The notes beneath the pieces were generated by a model. It did not search any database. It was not told where the DNA came from and worked only from the letters and a program-made list of their open reading frames with translations. The position numbers were made by a program, and so were the translations under genes. This document shows positions 1 to 10,832 of a DNA stretch of 64,000 nt, piece after piece. This DNA is from Ariolimax columbianus (lineage: Eukaryota; Mollusca; Gastropoda; Stylommatophora; Arionidae): assembly GCA_036924085.1 (NCBI GenBank), contig JAVGWX010000007.1, forward strand, positions 68,978,360-69,042,359, written 5' to 3'. Every line of letters begins with the position of its first letter. Within the stretch, counting starts at the first letter, position 1.

Positions 1-60
1 CGCAAACCCGGCCCAATTGCTGTGAGCGTTTAAACATAACAACAGCTTTATAAAAATGAA
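1..60 (+). repeat. Left copy of a direct repeat flanking the 13 bp array
   Basis: This stretch resembles 787-849. Both contain caattgctNtgaNcgttta followed by aacata and cattataaaaatgaa-like sequence. The two copies lie about 786 bp apart and bracket the 13 bp minisatellite. They may be halves of a dispersed repeat or a segmental duplication. I do not recognise the family. Confidence 0.55.
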
Positions 61-113
61 TAATGAATGTGGCTACATGAAAAAATTCTTGTGTCGTCAC
101 CCTAGTTTGTGTT

Positions 114-613
114 TCTAAGTGGTCTGTCTAAGTGGTCTGTCTAAGTGGTCTGTCTAAGTGGTCTGTCTAACTGGTCTGTCTAAGTGGTATGTCTAAGTGG
201 TCTGTCTAAGTTGTCTGTCTAAGTGGTCTGTTTAAGTGGTCTGTCTGTTATCTGTGTAAGTGGTCTGTCTAAGTTGTCTGTCTAAGTGGTCTGTCTAAGT
301 TGTCTGTCTAAGTGGCCTGTCTAAGTTGTCTGTCTAAGTGGTCTGTCTAAGTGGTCTGTCTAAGTGGTCTGTCTAAGTGGTCTGTCTAACTGGTCTGTCT
401 AAGTGGTATGTCTAAGTGGTCTGTCTAAGTTGTCTGTCTAAGTGGTCTGTTTAAGTGGTCTGTCTGTTATCTGTGTAAGTGGTCTGTCTAAGTTGTCTGT
501 CTAAGTGGTCTGTCTAAGTTGTCTGTCTAAGTGGCCTGTCTAAGTTGTCTGTCTAAGTGGTCTGTCTACGTGGTCTGTCTAAGTGGTCTATCTAAGTGGT
601 CTGTCTAAGTGGT
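114..613 (+). repeat. 13 bp minisatellite with a 219 bp higher-order period
   Basis: The monomer is gtctgtctaagtg with variants such as taactgg, ggtatgtc, ttgtctg and a shortened ctgttatctgtg unit. The taactgg variant occurs at 168 and 387, and the gttatctgtg variant at 247 and 466. Both are exactly 219 bp apart, so a block of about 17 monomers was duplicated as a unit. It is non-coding in every frame. Confidence 0.95.
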
Positions 614-786
614 CAGGCTAAAACCCTTCTTAGGTAGAAGATTCTCCAACTCATGGGGTACACACCCAGTTATTGAGCATAAACTATTCTTCTGAATTTG
701 AAATAAAATTCCTTTTTCCTGTTGTTTTACTTCCCTAAATGCAAATTTACAACAGAGTAAGAAGGTGGTGTATGCCGACAACGGGA

Positions 787-849
787 CGCGAACAGGGAAC
801 AATTGCTTTGAACGTTTAAACATAAAAAAAACAGCATTATAAAAATGAA
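787..849 (+). repeat. Right copy of the direct repeat flanking the 13 bp array
   Basis: This is the partner of 1-60, sharing the caattgct...gtttaaacata core and the A-rich end. The intervening 614-786 shows nothing recognisable. Confidence 0.55.
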
Positions 850-934
850 ATGACCAGAGAAAATGTTTGCCGTAGGAACCAAAAAACAATCATAGATAAT
901 TTCAATTCTCTATTCTTTTGTAATTGCCAATATT

Positions 935-1377
935 ATTGTCATTGTATCTTATCTTTCCACTTATGTCCTATTGTATCTTATCTTTCCACTTATGTCCTAT
1001 TGTATCTTATCTTTCCACTTATGTCCTATTGTATCTTATCTTTCCACTTATGTCCTATTGTATCTTATCTTTCCACTTATGTCCTATTGTATCTTATCTT
1101 TCCACTTATGTCCTATTGTATCTTATCTTTCCACTTATGTCCTATTGTATCTTATCTTTCCACTTATGTCCTATTGTATCTTATCTTTCCACTTATGTCC
1201 TATTGTATCTTATCTTTCCACTTATGTCCTATTGTATCTTATCTTTCCACTTATGTCCTATTGTATCTTATCTTTCCACTTATGTCCTATTGTATCTTAT
1301 CTTTCCACTTATGTCCTATTGTATCTTATCTTTCCACTTATGTCCTATTGTATCTTATCTTTCTACTTATGTCCTTA
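935..1377 (+). repeat. 29 bp minisatellite, about 15 near-identical copies
   Basis: The unit contains tatcttatctttccactta then tgtcctattg. The ttatgtcc motif recurs every 29 bp (for example 961 and 990). Because 29 is not a multiple of three and the unit lacks stops, all three forward frames stay open and read through one 29-residue cycle. The resulting apparent proteins of 179-196 residues are translations of one satellite. High copy identity suggests recent amplification. Confidence 0.95.
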
Positions 1378-1629
1378 CACGTCCTTTAAATGTTCCTTCT
1401 TGTTTTGTGTTCATCCGGACGGCCATTGTTGTTTTAAACCTGTTCTTCTATATTGCTTCTTCAAAATCCTCAATCTAGCAACTTCTTGGATTATGAATTG
1501 CTTTGAAACTCCAGTCTGGTATCGCAGGTTTGTCCAGCACGTAGGTCGGCAGGCATTTTAAACTCCGTCTAAGCGATTCAGTTTTATGGTTTACGGCATA
1601 CCTGATCAGGGTGTACTCATTTTCTGTCA

Positions 1630-1800
1630 GATTGTTTCCTCCCTCTATCCCCTCTCCCCCCTCTCTCTTTCTATTTTGCTCTTTTTCTCTCTCTTTACCT
1701 CTCTCCCTTTCTCTCTTTCACTTTTATCTCAATCTCTCCGCCTTTTCTTTTTCTCTCGTTTTCGCTCTCTCTCTCCTCTCTTCATGTGTTTTCTTCCTTT
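1630..1800 (+). repeat. CT-rich pyrimidine tract
   Basis: This is low-complexity (CT)n/(CTTT)n sequence. The region 1800-2240 that follows is A-rich spacer with short A runs around 1840-1910 and no recognisable gene. Confidence 0.85.
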
Positions 1801-2244
1801 AAAACAACGTTTTCATTATTTACTCTAAACTTAAATAACAAAAAAAAAACAACAAAAAAAAACAACATTTTCGCTATATTAATTTAGAAAAATAGTTTAA
1901 AAAAAAAAAGATCTGTAAAATGCGATACTGAATTCCTTTTACTTTAAAAATGTTTTATACGCGTGGCATCCAGTCGCTTCCTGTTTCTGGGACACAATCA
2001 ATTGTTTATGTAATCTCCAAGTAATCGCTAAGCTCAACATACACAAAGATTAATAGCAGATTAATACAAACAGTGCTCTACCAAGGATACGGTCATCTGA
2101 TATTTTTCTTTCCATTAATTTTGCAGACCATTTCCTGTTAGTTCTAATCTAGTAATGGAAAGGGAGAGGAGGAAGCAAGTCAACACGTACATACAATAAC
2201 GGTTTCTTGTGACTGAAACATCAGAAATGGTAGTATATTTTGTT

Positions 2245-4465
2245 TGTATAGTCACCAGTATACAGTCGAGCTCGTATAGTCACCATTGTACAGTCGCGCT
2301 TGTATAGTCACCCTTAAACAGCCGCACTCATATAGTCACTCTTGGAAACTAGCTTTTGTAAACTCACTCTTTCAAAGTCGCCCTTGTATAGTCGCTCTTG
2401 TATATTCACCCTTCTGTAATCGCTAATGGGAGGTTACCCTTGTAAAGTCGTCCTTGTACAGTCACCGTTGTAAAGCTGCCATCGTTTAGTTACCCCTGAA
2501 TGGTCGTCTTTGGAATAGTTCCCGATTAAAAGGGCGTTCTTGTATAGTCGCCAGTAATATTAGCCCTTACAAAGCCGCTCTTGCATAGTCGTCTTATAAC
2601 GTGGGCCTATGACACGGACCTAGTATAGTCGCCTTATAACGTGGACCTTGTATAGGCGCCTCATAACACGGACCTAGTAAAGCCATCCCTATAACACGGA
2701 CCAAGTATAGTCGCCTTATCACGCGGTCCTAGTATAGTCGCCTTATAACGCGGTCCTAGTATAGTCGCCTTATAATACGGACCTAGTATAACCGTCCCCA
2801 TTTCACGGACCTAGTATAGTCGCCTTATAAAGTGAACCTAATATGGTTGCCTTAAAACGTGGACCTTGTATAGGCGCCTCATAACACGGACCTAGTAAAG
2901 CCATCCCTATAAGACGGACCAAGTATAGTCGCCTTATAACGCGGTCCTAGTATAGTCGCCTTATAATACGGACCTAGTATAACCGTCCCCATTTCACGGA
3001 CCTAGTATAGTCGCCTTATAACGTGAACCTAGTATGGTCGGCTTATAATACGGACCTAGTATAGCCGTCCCTATAACAAGGACCTAGTATAGCCGTCCCT
3101 ATAACTCGGACCTAGTATAGCCGTCCCCATACCACGGACCTAGTATAGCCGTCCCTATAACACAGACCTAGTATAGTCGTCCCTATAGCACGGACCTAGC
3201 ATAGTCGTCCCTATAACACAGACCTAGTATAGCCCTCCCTAAAGCACGGACCTAGTATAGCCGTCCATATAACACGGACTTAGTATAGCCGTCCCTATAG
3301 CACGGACCTAGTATAGTCGTCCTATATCACGGACTTGGTATAGCCGTCCCTATAGCACGGACCTAGTATAGCCGTCCCTATAGCACGGACCTAATATAGT
3401 CGTCCATATAACACGGACCTAGTATAGTCGTCTTATAACACGAACCTAGTATAGCCGTCATAAAACGTGGACCTTATATAGTTCCACCTTGTAGGTCCTA
3501 TTTGTAAAATCCGCCTTGTAAGTCCCATTCGTAAAGTCCCGTTTGCAAGTCCCATTTGTAAAGTCCGCCTTGTAAATCCCATTCGTAAAGTCCCCCTTGT
3601 TAGTCCCATTTGTAAAGTCTTCCTCGCAAGTCCCATTTGAACAGTTCCCCCTTGCAAGTTTCCGTTCTAAGTCCTCTTTGTACAGTTCTCCCTTGCATGT
3701 TCACCTTGTAAGTCCCCTTTGTACAGTTCTCCTTTGCAAGTCGCCTTTGTACAGTTCCCCCTTGGAAGTATCTTTGTACAATTCACCTTGTAAGTCCCCT
3801 TTGTACAGTTCCCCTTTGCAAGTCGCCTTTGTACAGTTCCCCCTTGGAAGTATCTTTGTACAATTCACCTTGTAAGTCCCCTTTGTACAGTTCCCCTTGT
3901 AAGTCCCTTTTGTACATTTCCCCTTTGCACGGTTCCTCCCTCTTGTAGGTCCTCTTTGCACAGTCCCCTCGTGTAAGTCCCCTTTGAACAGTCCCCTCGT
4001 GTAAGTCCCCTTTGTACAGTCCCCCGTGTAAGTCCCCTTTGTACAGTCCCCTCGTGTAAGTCCCCTTTGTACAGTCCCCTCGTGTTAGTCTCATTTGTAC
4101 AGTTCCCATTGTAGGATCCCTTTGCATAGTTCTTCTTGTAAGTGCCCTTTGCATAGTTATTCTTGTAAGTACCCTTTGCATAGTTCTTCTTGTAAGTCCC
4201 CTTTGCATAGTTCCTCTTGTAGGATCCCTTTGCATAGTTCCTCTTGTAAGTCCCCTTTGCATAGTTCCTCTTGTAAGTTCCCTTTGCATAGTTCCTCTTG
4301 TAAGTCTTCTTTGCACAGTTCCTCTTGTAAGTCCCTTTTGTAGAGTTCATTTTTGTACAGTCTCCATTGAAAGACCCCTAGGTTTAGCTACCTGTAAAGT
4401 AGCTATTGGAAGCAACCCGTTTTGTATCAGCCCTGTCTTTGATCCTTCTACAGTTCCCCTTGTGT
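2245..4465 (+). repeat. Long degenerate minisatellite, about 28 bp (14+14) unit, several subfamilies
   Basis: A single repeat continuum changes sequence along its length. At 2250-2600 the half-units are about 14 bp (cttgtatagtcacc, cttgtaaagtcgcc). At 2600-3480 a 27-28 bp unit with ggacctagtatagtcgcc and ccttataacac dominates. At 3480-4380 the unit is cttgtaagtcccc plus tttgtacagttcccc. A block beginning gtggaccttgtataggcg at 2641 recurs at 2859, a 218 bp duplication. Minus-strand frames giving RGLTRG-like repeats at 3433-4350 are satellite translations and not genes. Confidence 0.9.
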
Positions 4466-4936
4466 CTTCATTAAGCAGTAGCAATTTGTTCAGTCATACT
4501 CGAGCAATAGCTCTTGTATAGTAGCGGAGGATAGTTTGACCTTTGCCCTCCATTGATCGTGTTGTAGTTAAGTAATGACTTATGTTGCGTTATCCGATAA
4601 GGACTGACGTTTCTAGCACACGTTAGCTTATCGCCAGGACGCAGAAGAACCACCCTAACAACATAAGGTTTCTCTAACATGTGATGTGAGGACTAGTCTC
4701 GGTGGATTACGCGGATGAAGCTGGCTCAAAGGGTAGAGCGGTGATTTACAGCATATTAGTTTTGACCACATAGAGCACGGTGTGACGCACAGAAAGCCCT
4801 GGTCAGCCACTGCATTTTCAATTTGTCGGAGGCCGCAGTTCCGTTTCCTTGTGGGTTGCTTGATAACGGGAACGGCTTTGGAATGAAACGATAAGGGAAC
4901 ATCCGCATCCTGCGATATCTTTATTCTTCTCAACTG
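4466..4936. other. Spacer without recognisable features
   Basis: Unique-looking sequence. The short minus-strand frames at 4471-4680 and 4655-4945 resemble no family I know and have no supporting features. Confidence 0.5.
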
Positions 4937-5140
4937 TCTTGCCACTGGACTGAGGTAACTCTGGCAAAGAGGGTCAGGTCAACAATAAGATTATGTCTTG
5001 CCATTAGACTGAAGTAGCTCTGACAAAGAGGGTCAGGTCAACATTAAGATTATGTCTTGCCACTGGACTGAGGTAGCTCTGCCAAAGAGGGTCAGGTCAA
5101 CAATAAGGTTATGTCTTGCCACTGGACTAAGGTACACGCT
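4937..5140 (+). repeat. 59 bp tandem repeat, about 3.5 copies
   Basis: The phrase tcttgccactggactgaggt starts at 4937, 4996, 5055 and 5114, an exact 59 bp period. Each unit also contains caaagagggtcaggtcaaca. The fourth copy decays after about 25 bp. It is non-coding. Confidence 0.95.
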
Positions 5141-5432
5141 GTGGCTAAGAATTCTGAAGTCTCATTTCCTGACAGTAGGGGGAACTACTGAGGCATAAGC
5201 CTTTCCTTTACTTGTATAGGTGGCTTCCAGGCGCAACACGAATGTTCTAATACTGAAAAGTTGGATGATGAAATCAAGCGAGATAACTCCAACTCTCCCC
5301 AGACATTCAGATTTATTGACACATTAGAAATTTTTTCTGTCATAAAGCGCTATTTTCATTCAGAGAATGGGTGACAGTATTGATCGTCATAGAATGCGGA
5401 ACGACAGAAACTGCATCAGTTTACTACTTAAA

Positions 5433-5775
5433 TTTGAGTCATAAACTCGGCTAGTTTACTGGTACAGATTAAGTCAATGACCAGACTAGCTTACTGCTAC
5501 AGATTGAGTCCGAGACTATGCTAGTTTACTGCTACAGAATGAGTCATAGACCAGACCAGTTTACTACTACAGATTGAGTCATAGACCAAACCAGTTTACT
5601 ACTACAGATTGAGTCATAGATCAGACCAGTTTACTACTACAGATTGAGTCATAGACCAGACCAGTTTACTACTACAGATTGAGTCATAGACCAGACTAGT
5701 TTACTGCTTCATGTTGAGTCGAGTAGTTTACTGCTACAGATTGAATCCTAGACGAGTAGTTTACTGTTTACATAG
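5433..5775 (+). repeat. 35 bp minisatellite, about 10 copies
   Basis: The unit is built on ccagtttactactacagatt and gagtcatagaccaga. Successive ccag starts at 5591 and 5626 give a 35 bp period. Central copies (5540-5700) are nearly identical and edge copies are degenerate, as expected when unequal exchange homogenises the middle of an array. Confidence 0.9.
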
Positions 5776-6013
5776 TAGTCTTAGTCGCCTAAGGAGAGTA
5801 TAAATGATTGGAAGCCAGATGTGAGAGTACACCTCTATATTTGTCCCTCTGTCCCATCATGAAATTCCAAGAATTGATGGGATACGTCGTAGATGGAAGG
5901 TGTTAAACATGTGCTCTTGCTGGGCATATATTGCTCACGCTTCACTACCTTGTATCAGCATTCTGAAGACACGTGCATTGTAAACCATGAGTTAGTAAGT
6001 CGCATGTCCTTTT

Positions 6014-6235
6014 ACAGAACGTAGCTTCTTACAACCGCCACCTATTTGGCTGTCATAAGTTTCTTGGCAAGTGTGCAGTGCGGTAGGTTGCCTTTACTTT
6101 CCGTACGTGGAGGAGCATTAGCTGGAGACACATACGCAATGTCTGCCAAACTGGACACAAGTGGGAATCGAACCCGGAACGTTGGGATTGTGAAAACCGA
6201 GCAAGTTTCACCCCTAGGCCACGCAGCCTACTGTA
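6014..6235 (-). mobile_element. tRNA-derived SINE, family A, copy 1
   Basis: On the minus strand the element begins with an A-box-like gtggcctaggggtgaaac, followed by a perfect B box ggttcgattcc, together the split Pol III promoter of a tRNA. The body (gtccagtttggcagac, ccacgtacggaaag, ccaaataggtggcggttgta) also occurs at 25490-25712, which shows dispersal. The 3' end lies near ttctgtaaaa at about 6014. Both strands have short frames that are not genes. Confidence 0.8.
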
Positions 6236-6329
6236 AACCATGACCTTAATTTAAATTGTAAATTTCTAGTTTTCCCAAACCCGCGTCTTGAGACGAGGAA
6301 GTGTAGCAGCAGCTTTGGCAAGGAATGTC

Positions 6330-7890
6330 TTTGTTTAGTGATTCCAGGTATGTAAACTGGGGCCCAACTGCCAATTCATAATTACTATGCCAATAGTTGG
6401 CGTGGCATCTACTTCTTTTCTCAGCAAAATTGTTTTGTTGAGTCTTATTGTAATATCAAAATAGCTGTACGTCTGAGAGAAGCAATCTATCAAACTCTGA
6501 CGTTCCTGCTGGCTCTGGATGATAATCGCTGCATGATCAGCGAAAAGTCCGTCCTTGAAAAGTGACCTCTCTGATCTTCGTTCTGGCCCTGAGTCTTGCA
6601 TGATTAAACAATTAAATAACCGACAATCTGACCTATTGGGAAGCCAGATTGTTTACCCAATACATGCTTCAGTAGCAGAGAAAAGAAGATGTCGAACAGT
6701 ATCGGGGCTAAGGCGGAGTCTTGCTTAACAGCACTGCGAATGCCAAATAATTGTGATATACTACAATCAAATTGGACTGTTCGTTCCATTATCTCACGTA
6801 AGAAAGGTATTATTAGTTGCAGAAAAATGCTTGTTTATTCTATTTTAAAGAGTCCATCCCTGATAACTAAATCAAATGCTTTTTTATGGGACGGCGTGTG
6901 ATTGTGGTTAAGTGACATGTCTCACAATCCGAAAGTGCTGGATTCACTCCCCAATCACACCACCTGCTGTTACCCCGGAGAAGCAAACCCTTAGAAAATG
7001 CAGAAGGAAGCAGACCCTTTCATAAAATGGATGACGAAGATGCACTGGGCTGGCAGGTGCAAAATAAAAACAGTGCAACGCACACCGCCTCGGGGAATGG
7101 AGAAATAAGGCGAACGAAAAATAGAAACAAAAATGCCGTTGTTAGGCCAATGCAGGCGGTATACAAGGACTGATTCTGCTGAAAGGAGAAAACAATGTCG
7201 ATCGTTGATATTCCAGACCTGAATCCACACTATGACTGGTCAACGTGTGTAGCCGTAATAAGATTACTCTGGCCAAGACTTTCCTACAACACTGAGCAGA
7301 AAGACACTTCGATAGTTTTTTACCTTTCACCACTATCACCTTAATTTTTGTATAATGCTACAGTCTGTGCATTTCTCATATCTCTACGCACAATTGTCTC
7401 TTTCCAGCGCAGGCATAACATCGTATAAAGACCGGTTGCAATAGTGCAGCCTTAGAATGCTTGATCAAATCAGGTGGAATCCCATCGATGTCTGGCGCTG
7501 TGCCCAGGGCCAAGCTGTCATTGACATGATTAAGGTACCCTTTGACATGTGTCACTGTCCAGTTTATACGGGGATAGCTTATGGTAGCGTCAAGGGCTGT
7601 GGTAGTGACGATATTGTCACATGAGCAGAGCTCAGAATAATGCTCGACCCAACGCTCCATCTGCTTTCCTTTTCTTTTATATTCTCGCCAAGTGATGGTT
7701 TTGAATGGTGATGTCTTCCAGCAAACAGCTGTTTCCATACCATCATACATTTGTCTGATGTTCCCTGTTTGTGTTGCAGTCTGGATACTTTCACTGAGAT
7801 GTATCCAGTACTCATTTGCACAACAACGAGCTGTTTGTTGAACGTGGCTTCTGGCGGACTAAGTGGTGAAGAGTGCTTCCTCAAAACCAT
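6330..7890 (-). mobile_element. Degenerate non-LTR retrotransposon (LINE) reverse transcriptase, interrupted by a SINE
   Basis: Minus-strand pieces in different frames follow the order of a LINE reverse transcriptase. They are an N-terminal flank with APDIDGIPPDLIKH (about 7470), GKVLARVILLRL (about 7270), a motif A half (KAFDLVIRDGLFKI, about 6840-6890), GIRSAVKQDSALAPILF (motif B region, about 6690-6760) and LFADHAAI (about 6530), where the catalytic FADD has become FADH. The copy stops before the thumb region at about 6330. Multiple frameshifts and stops mean it is dead. It belongs to the same broad type as the remnant at 11447-12503. I do not assign a clade. Confidence 0.85.
6889..7139 (+). 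mobile_element. tRNA-like SINE inserted in the LINE palm domain
   Basis: On the plus strand tgtggttaagtgacatg resembles an A box, and gctggattcactcccc resembles a degenerate B box about 30 bp later. The flanking minus-strand LINE sequence reads ...YTACIGLT on one side and KAFDLV on the other. These are adjacent in an intact reverse-transcriptase motif A, so about 250 bp has been inserted. I could not define a clear target-site duplication. Confidence 0.6.
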
Positions 7891-7929
7891 TGTTTAATCT
7901 CTACATAATCTCAGGTGTAAGCACTGAGA

Positions 7930-8290
7930 TAAGAGTTATAGAGATTAAAGCTCTAATATAGAGACACAGAGATGTACGCACAGAGATGTAGGTATTGAAA
8001 TCGAGACACAGAGATGTAGGCACAGATATGTAGGCATTGAAATAGAGACATAGAGATGTTTTTTTTCTTCTTCTTTTGCGTTCGTTCTCAATCTCCCGCT
8101 ACCAAGTCCTGAACAGTGCTTTGCAAGTAGCAGGATATAGTCCGGAGAACGGAATACGCTGTGTCGCTAGTTTACAGCTTGACTGCGATATTTGCATCTT
8201 TCGGTCCGACACATCCGTCTTCGACATGAGATAGAGATGGAAGTCTGATATAGAGACACAGAGATGTTTGCACTGCGATGGAGACAGGGA
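7930..8290 (-). repeat. Degenerate 28 bp array, inverted relative of 30046-31176
   Basis: The plus strand shows gagacacagagatgtaggca and ttgaaatagagaca units. The reverse complement matches the 28 bp monomer at 30046-31176 at about 21 of 28 positions in one unit I aligned by eye. The array is interrupted at 8059-8230 by a dispersed repeat. Confidence 0.75.
8059..8230 (-). mobile_element. Short dispersed repeat with GAA-type tail, copy 1
   Basis: Read on the minus strand, the element starts near gtgtcggaccgaaagatg, continues through cagtcaagctgtaaact and agcgggagattgagaacg, and ends in a GAA/A-rich tail. A second copy with the same order lies at 53565-53715. The motif atagagatg flanks it at 8050-8058 and 8231-8239, a candidate 9 bp target-site duplication, although the host array itself contains that motif. 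I see no clear tRNA boxes. It could be a SINE or a truncated LINE tail. Confidence 0.7.
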
Positions 8291-8339
8291 TAGCTGCGCA
8301 CATACACAGAAGGCAAGACATAACGGATATCGAAACAGA

Positions 8340-8660
8340 CAGAAAGAGCTACAGACATACACACAAAGAAAGCTTCACGCAGACACATAGAGCTATACAC
8401 ATACACAGAGAGCTACACATAGACACAGAGAGCTACACACAGACACAGAGAGCTACACACAGACACAGAGAGCTACACACAGACACAGAGAGCTACACAC
8501 AGACACAGAGAGCTACACACAGACACAGAGAGTTACACAGAGAAACACAAAGAAAGCTACACACAAACACATAGAGCTTCACACAGACACACAAAGAAAC
8601 TGCACACAAACACACAAAAATAGCTACACACAGACACAGAGAGCTACACGGATGACACCT
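8340..8660 (-). repeat. 20 bp minisatellite, inverted copy of 29700-30045
   Basis: The plus-strand unit is agagctacacacagacacag. Its reverse complement is the 20 bp unit at 29700-30045. It continues into the 28 bp-type repeat at lower coordinates, the same order as on the opposite strand at 29.7-31.2 kb. Confidence 0.9.
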
Positions 8661-8771
8661 AGACATAATAACTTAGATATGTTGTTGCGGTTGTTCTTGT
8701 TCTAATCGACTCGCACTTAGTTGATTTCATTCACTACGAAGTTTATTTCGTTTGGAGTTATAGTCACTCTT

Positions 8772-10725
8772 CTTACAACTGATATAGTGGCCTGTTTGCT
8801 TACAACTGATATAGTGGCCTGTTTGCTTACAACTGATATAGTGGCCTGTTTGCTTACAACTGATATAGTAAGAAGTTTGCTTACAACTGATATAGTGACC
8901 TGTTTGCTTACAACTGATATAGTGGCCTGTTTGCTTACAACTGATATAGTGACCTGTTTGCTTACAACTGATATAGTGGCCTGTTTGCTTACAACTGATA
9001 TAGTGACCTGTTTGCTTACAACTGATATAGTGACCTGTTTGCTTACAACTGATATAGTGGCCTGTTTGCTTACAACTGATATAGTGACCTGTTTGCTTAC
9101 AACTGATATAGTGACCTGTTTGCTTACAACTGATATAGTGGCCTGTTTGCTTACAACTGATATAGTGGCCTGTTTGCTTACAACTGATATAGTGACCTGT
9201 TTGCTTACAACTGATATAGTGACCTGTTTGCTTACAACTGATATAGTAAGAAGTTTGCTTACAACTGATATAGTAACCTGTTTGCTTACAACTGATATAG
9301 TGGCCTGTTTGCTTACAACTGATATAGTGACCTGTTTGCTTACAACTGATATAGTGACCTGTTTGCTTACAACTGATATAGTGGCCTGTTTGCTTACAAC
9401 TGATATAGTGGCCTGTTTGCTTACAACTGATATAGTGACCTATTTGCTTACAACTGATATAGTGGCCTGTTTGCTTACAACTGATATAGTGACCTGTTTG
9501 CTTACAACTGATATAGTGACCTGTTTGCTTACAACTGATATAGTGGCCTGTTTGCTTACAACTGATATAGTGACCTGTTTGCTTACAACTGATATAGTGG
9601 CCTGTTTGCTTACAACTGATATAGTAAGAAGTTTGCTTACAACTGATATAGTGACCTGTTTGCTTACAACTGATATAGTGGCCTATTTGCTTACAACTGA
9701 AATAGTGACCTGTTTGCTTACAACTGATATAGTGGCCTGTTTGCTTACAACTGATATAGTGGCCTGTTTGCTTAAAACTGATATAGTGGCCTGTTTGCTT
9801 ACAACTGATATAGTGACCTGTTTGCTTACAACTGATATAGTGACCTGTTTGCTTACAACTGATATAGTGGCCTGTTTGCTTACAACTGATATAGTGACCT
9901 GTTTGCTTACAACTGATATAGTGGCCTGTTTGCTTACAACTGATATAGTGGCCTGTTTGCTTAAAACTGATATAGTGGCCTGTTTGCTTACAACTGATAT
10001 AGTGACCTGTTTGCTTACAACTGATATAGTGACCTGTTTGCTTACAACTGCTATAGTGGCCTGTTTGCTTACAACTGATATAGTGACCTGTTTGCTTACA
10101 ACTGATATAGTGACCTGTTTGCTTACAACTGATATAGTGGCCTGTTTGCTTACAACTGATATAGTGACCTGTTTGCTTACAATTGATATAGTGACCTGTT
10201 TGCTTACAACTGATATAGTGGCCTGTTTGCTTACAACTGATATAGTGACCTGTTTGCTTACAACTGAAATAGTGACCTGTTTGCTTACAACTGATATAGT
10301 GGCTTGTTTGCTTACAACTGATATAGTGACCTGTTTGCTTACAACTGATATAGTAAGAAGTTTGCTTACAACTGATATAGTAAGAAGTTTGCTTACAACT
10401 GATATAGTGGCCTGTTTGCTTACAACTGATATAGTGGCCTGTTTGCTTACAACTGATATAGTAAGAAGTTTGCTTACAACTGATATAGTGGCCTGTTTGC
10501 TTACAACGTATATAGTGACCTGTTTGCTTACAACTTATTTACTGACCCGTTTGCTTACAATTGATACATTGTCCTCATTGCTTGCAACTGATATAGTGAC
10601 CTCATTACTTACAACTGATATAGTGACCTCATTACTTACAACTGATATAATGTCCTCATTGCATACAAGGGACCTCATTGCTAACAATTGATATAATGAC
10701 CTATTTGCTCACAACTGATATAGTG
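8772..10725 (+). repeat. 27 bp minisatellite, about 72 copies, with a long spurious reading frame
   Basis: The core is gcttacaactgatatagtg, followed mainly by gcctgtt, acctgtt or aagaagtt. A frame of 656 codons (8721-10691) translates it as nonapeptides LLTTDIVAC, LLTTDIVTC or LLTTDIVRS. The frame persists because 27 is a multiple of three and the unit has no stop. There is no domain, and the array boundaries do not match the frame boundaries. A marker variant, cttaaaactg, occurs at 9771 and 9960, exactly seven units apart, showing block duplication. The last units (10500-10725) are degenerate. I regard it as non-coding. Confidence 0.9.
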
Positions 10726-10769
10726 AAAATAACAACAGACTTCATTTAGATGCATTGTTCGTCACCTTC

Positions 10770-10832
10770 TTTTTTTTCTTTTTCTTCTTCTTCTTCTTCT
10801 TCTTCTTCTTCTTCTTCTTCTTCTTCTTCTTG
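10770..10832 (+). repeat. (TTC)n microsatellite
   Basis: About 20 nearly perfect TTC repeats. On the minus strand it would be a GAA tail following the sequence at 10833-11030, so it may be the 3' tail of a minus-strand retroelement. Confidence 0.9.

Noticed and set aside
3433..4350. Basic RGLTRG repeat proteins on the minus strand
   Set aside because: Two offset frames translate the same 28 bp satellite.
8721..10691. 656-codon reading frame as a secreted repeat protein
   Set aside because: It is the direct translation of a 27 bp satellite; the frame is open because the unit length is a multiple of three and has no stop, and nothing but repeat is encoded.
8772..10725. CRISPR array
   Set aside because: Units are contiguous with no unique spacers, and the context is eukaryotic transposons.
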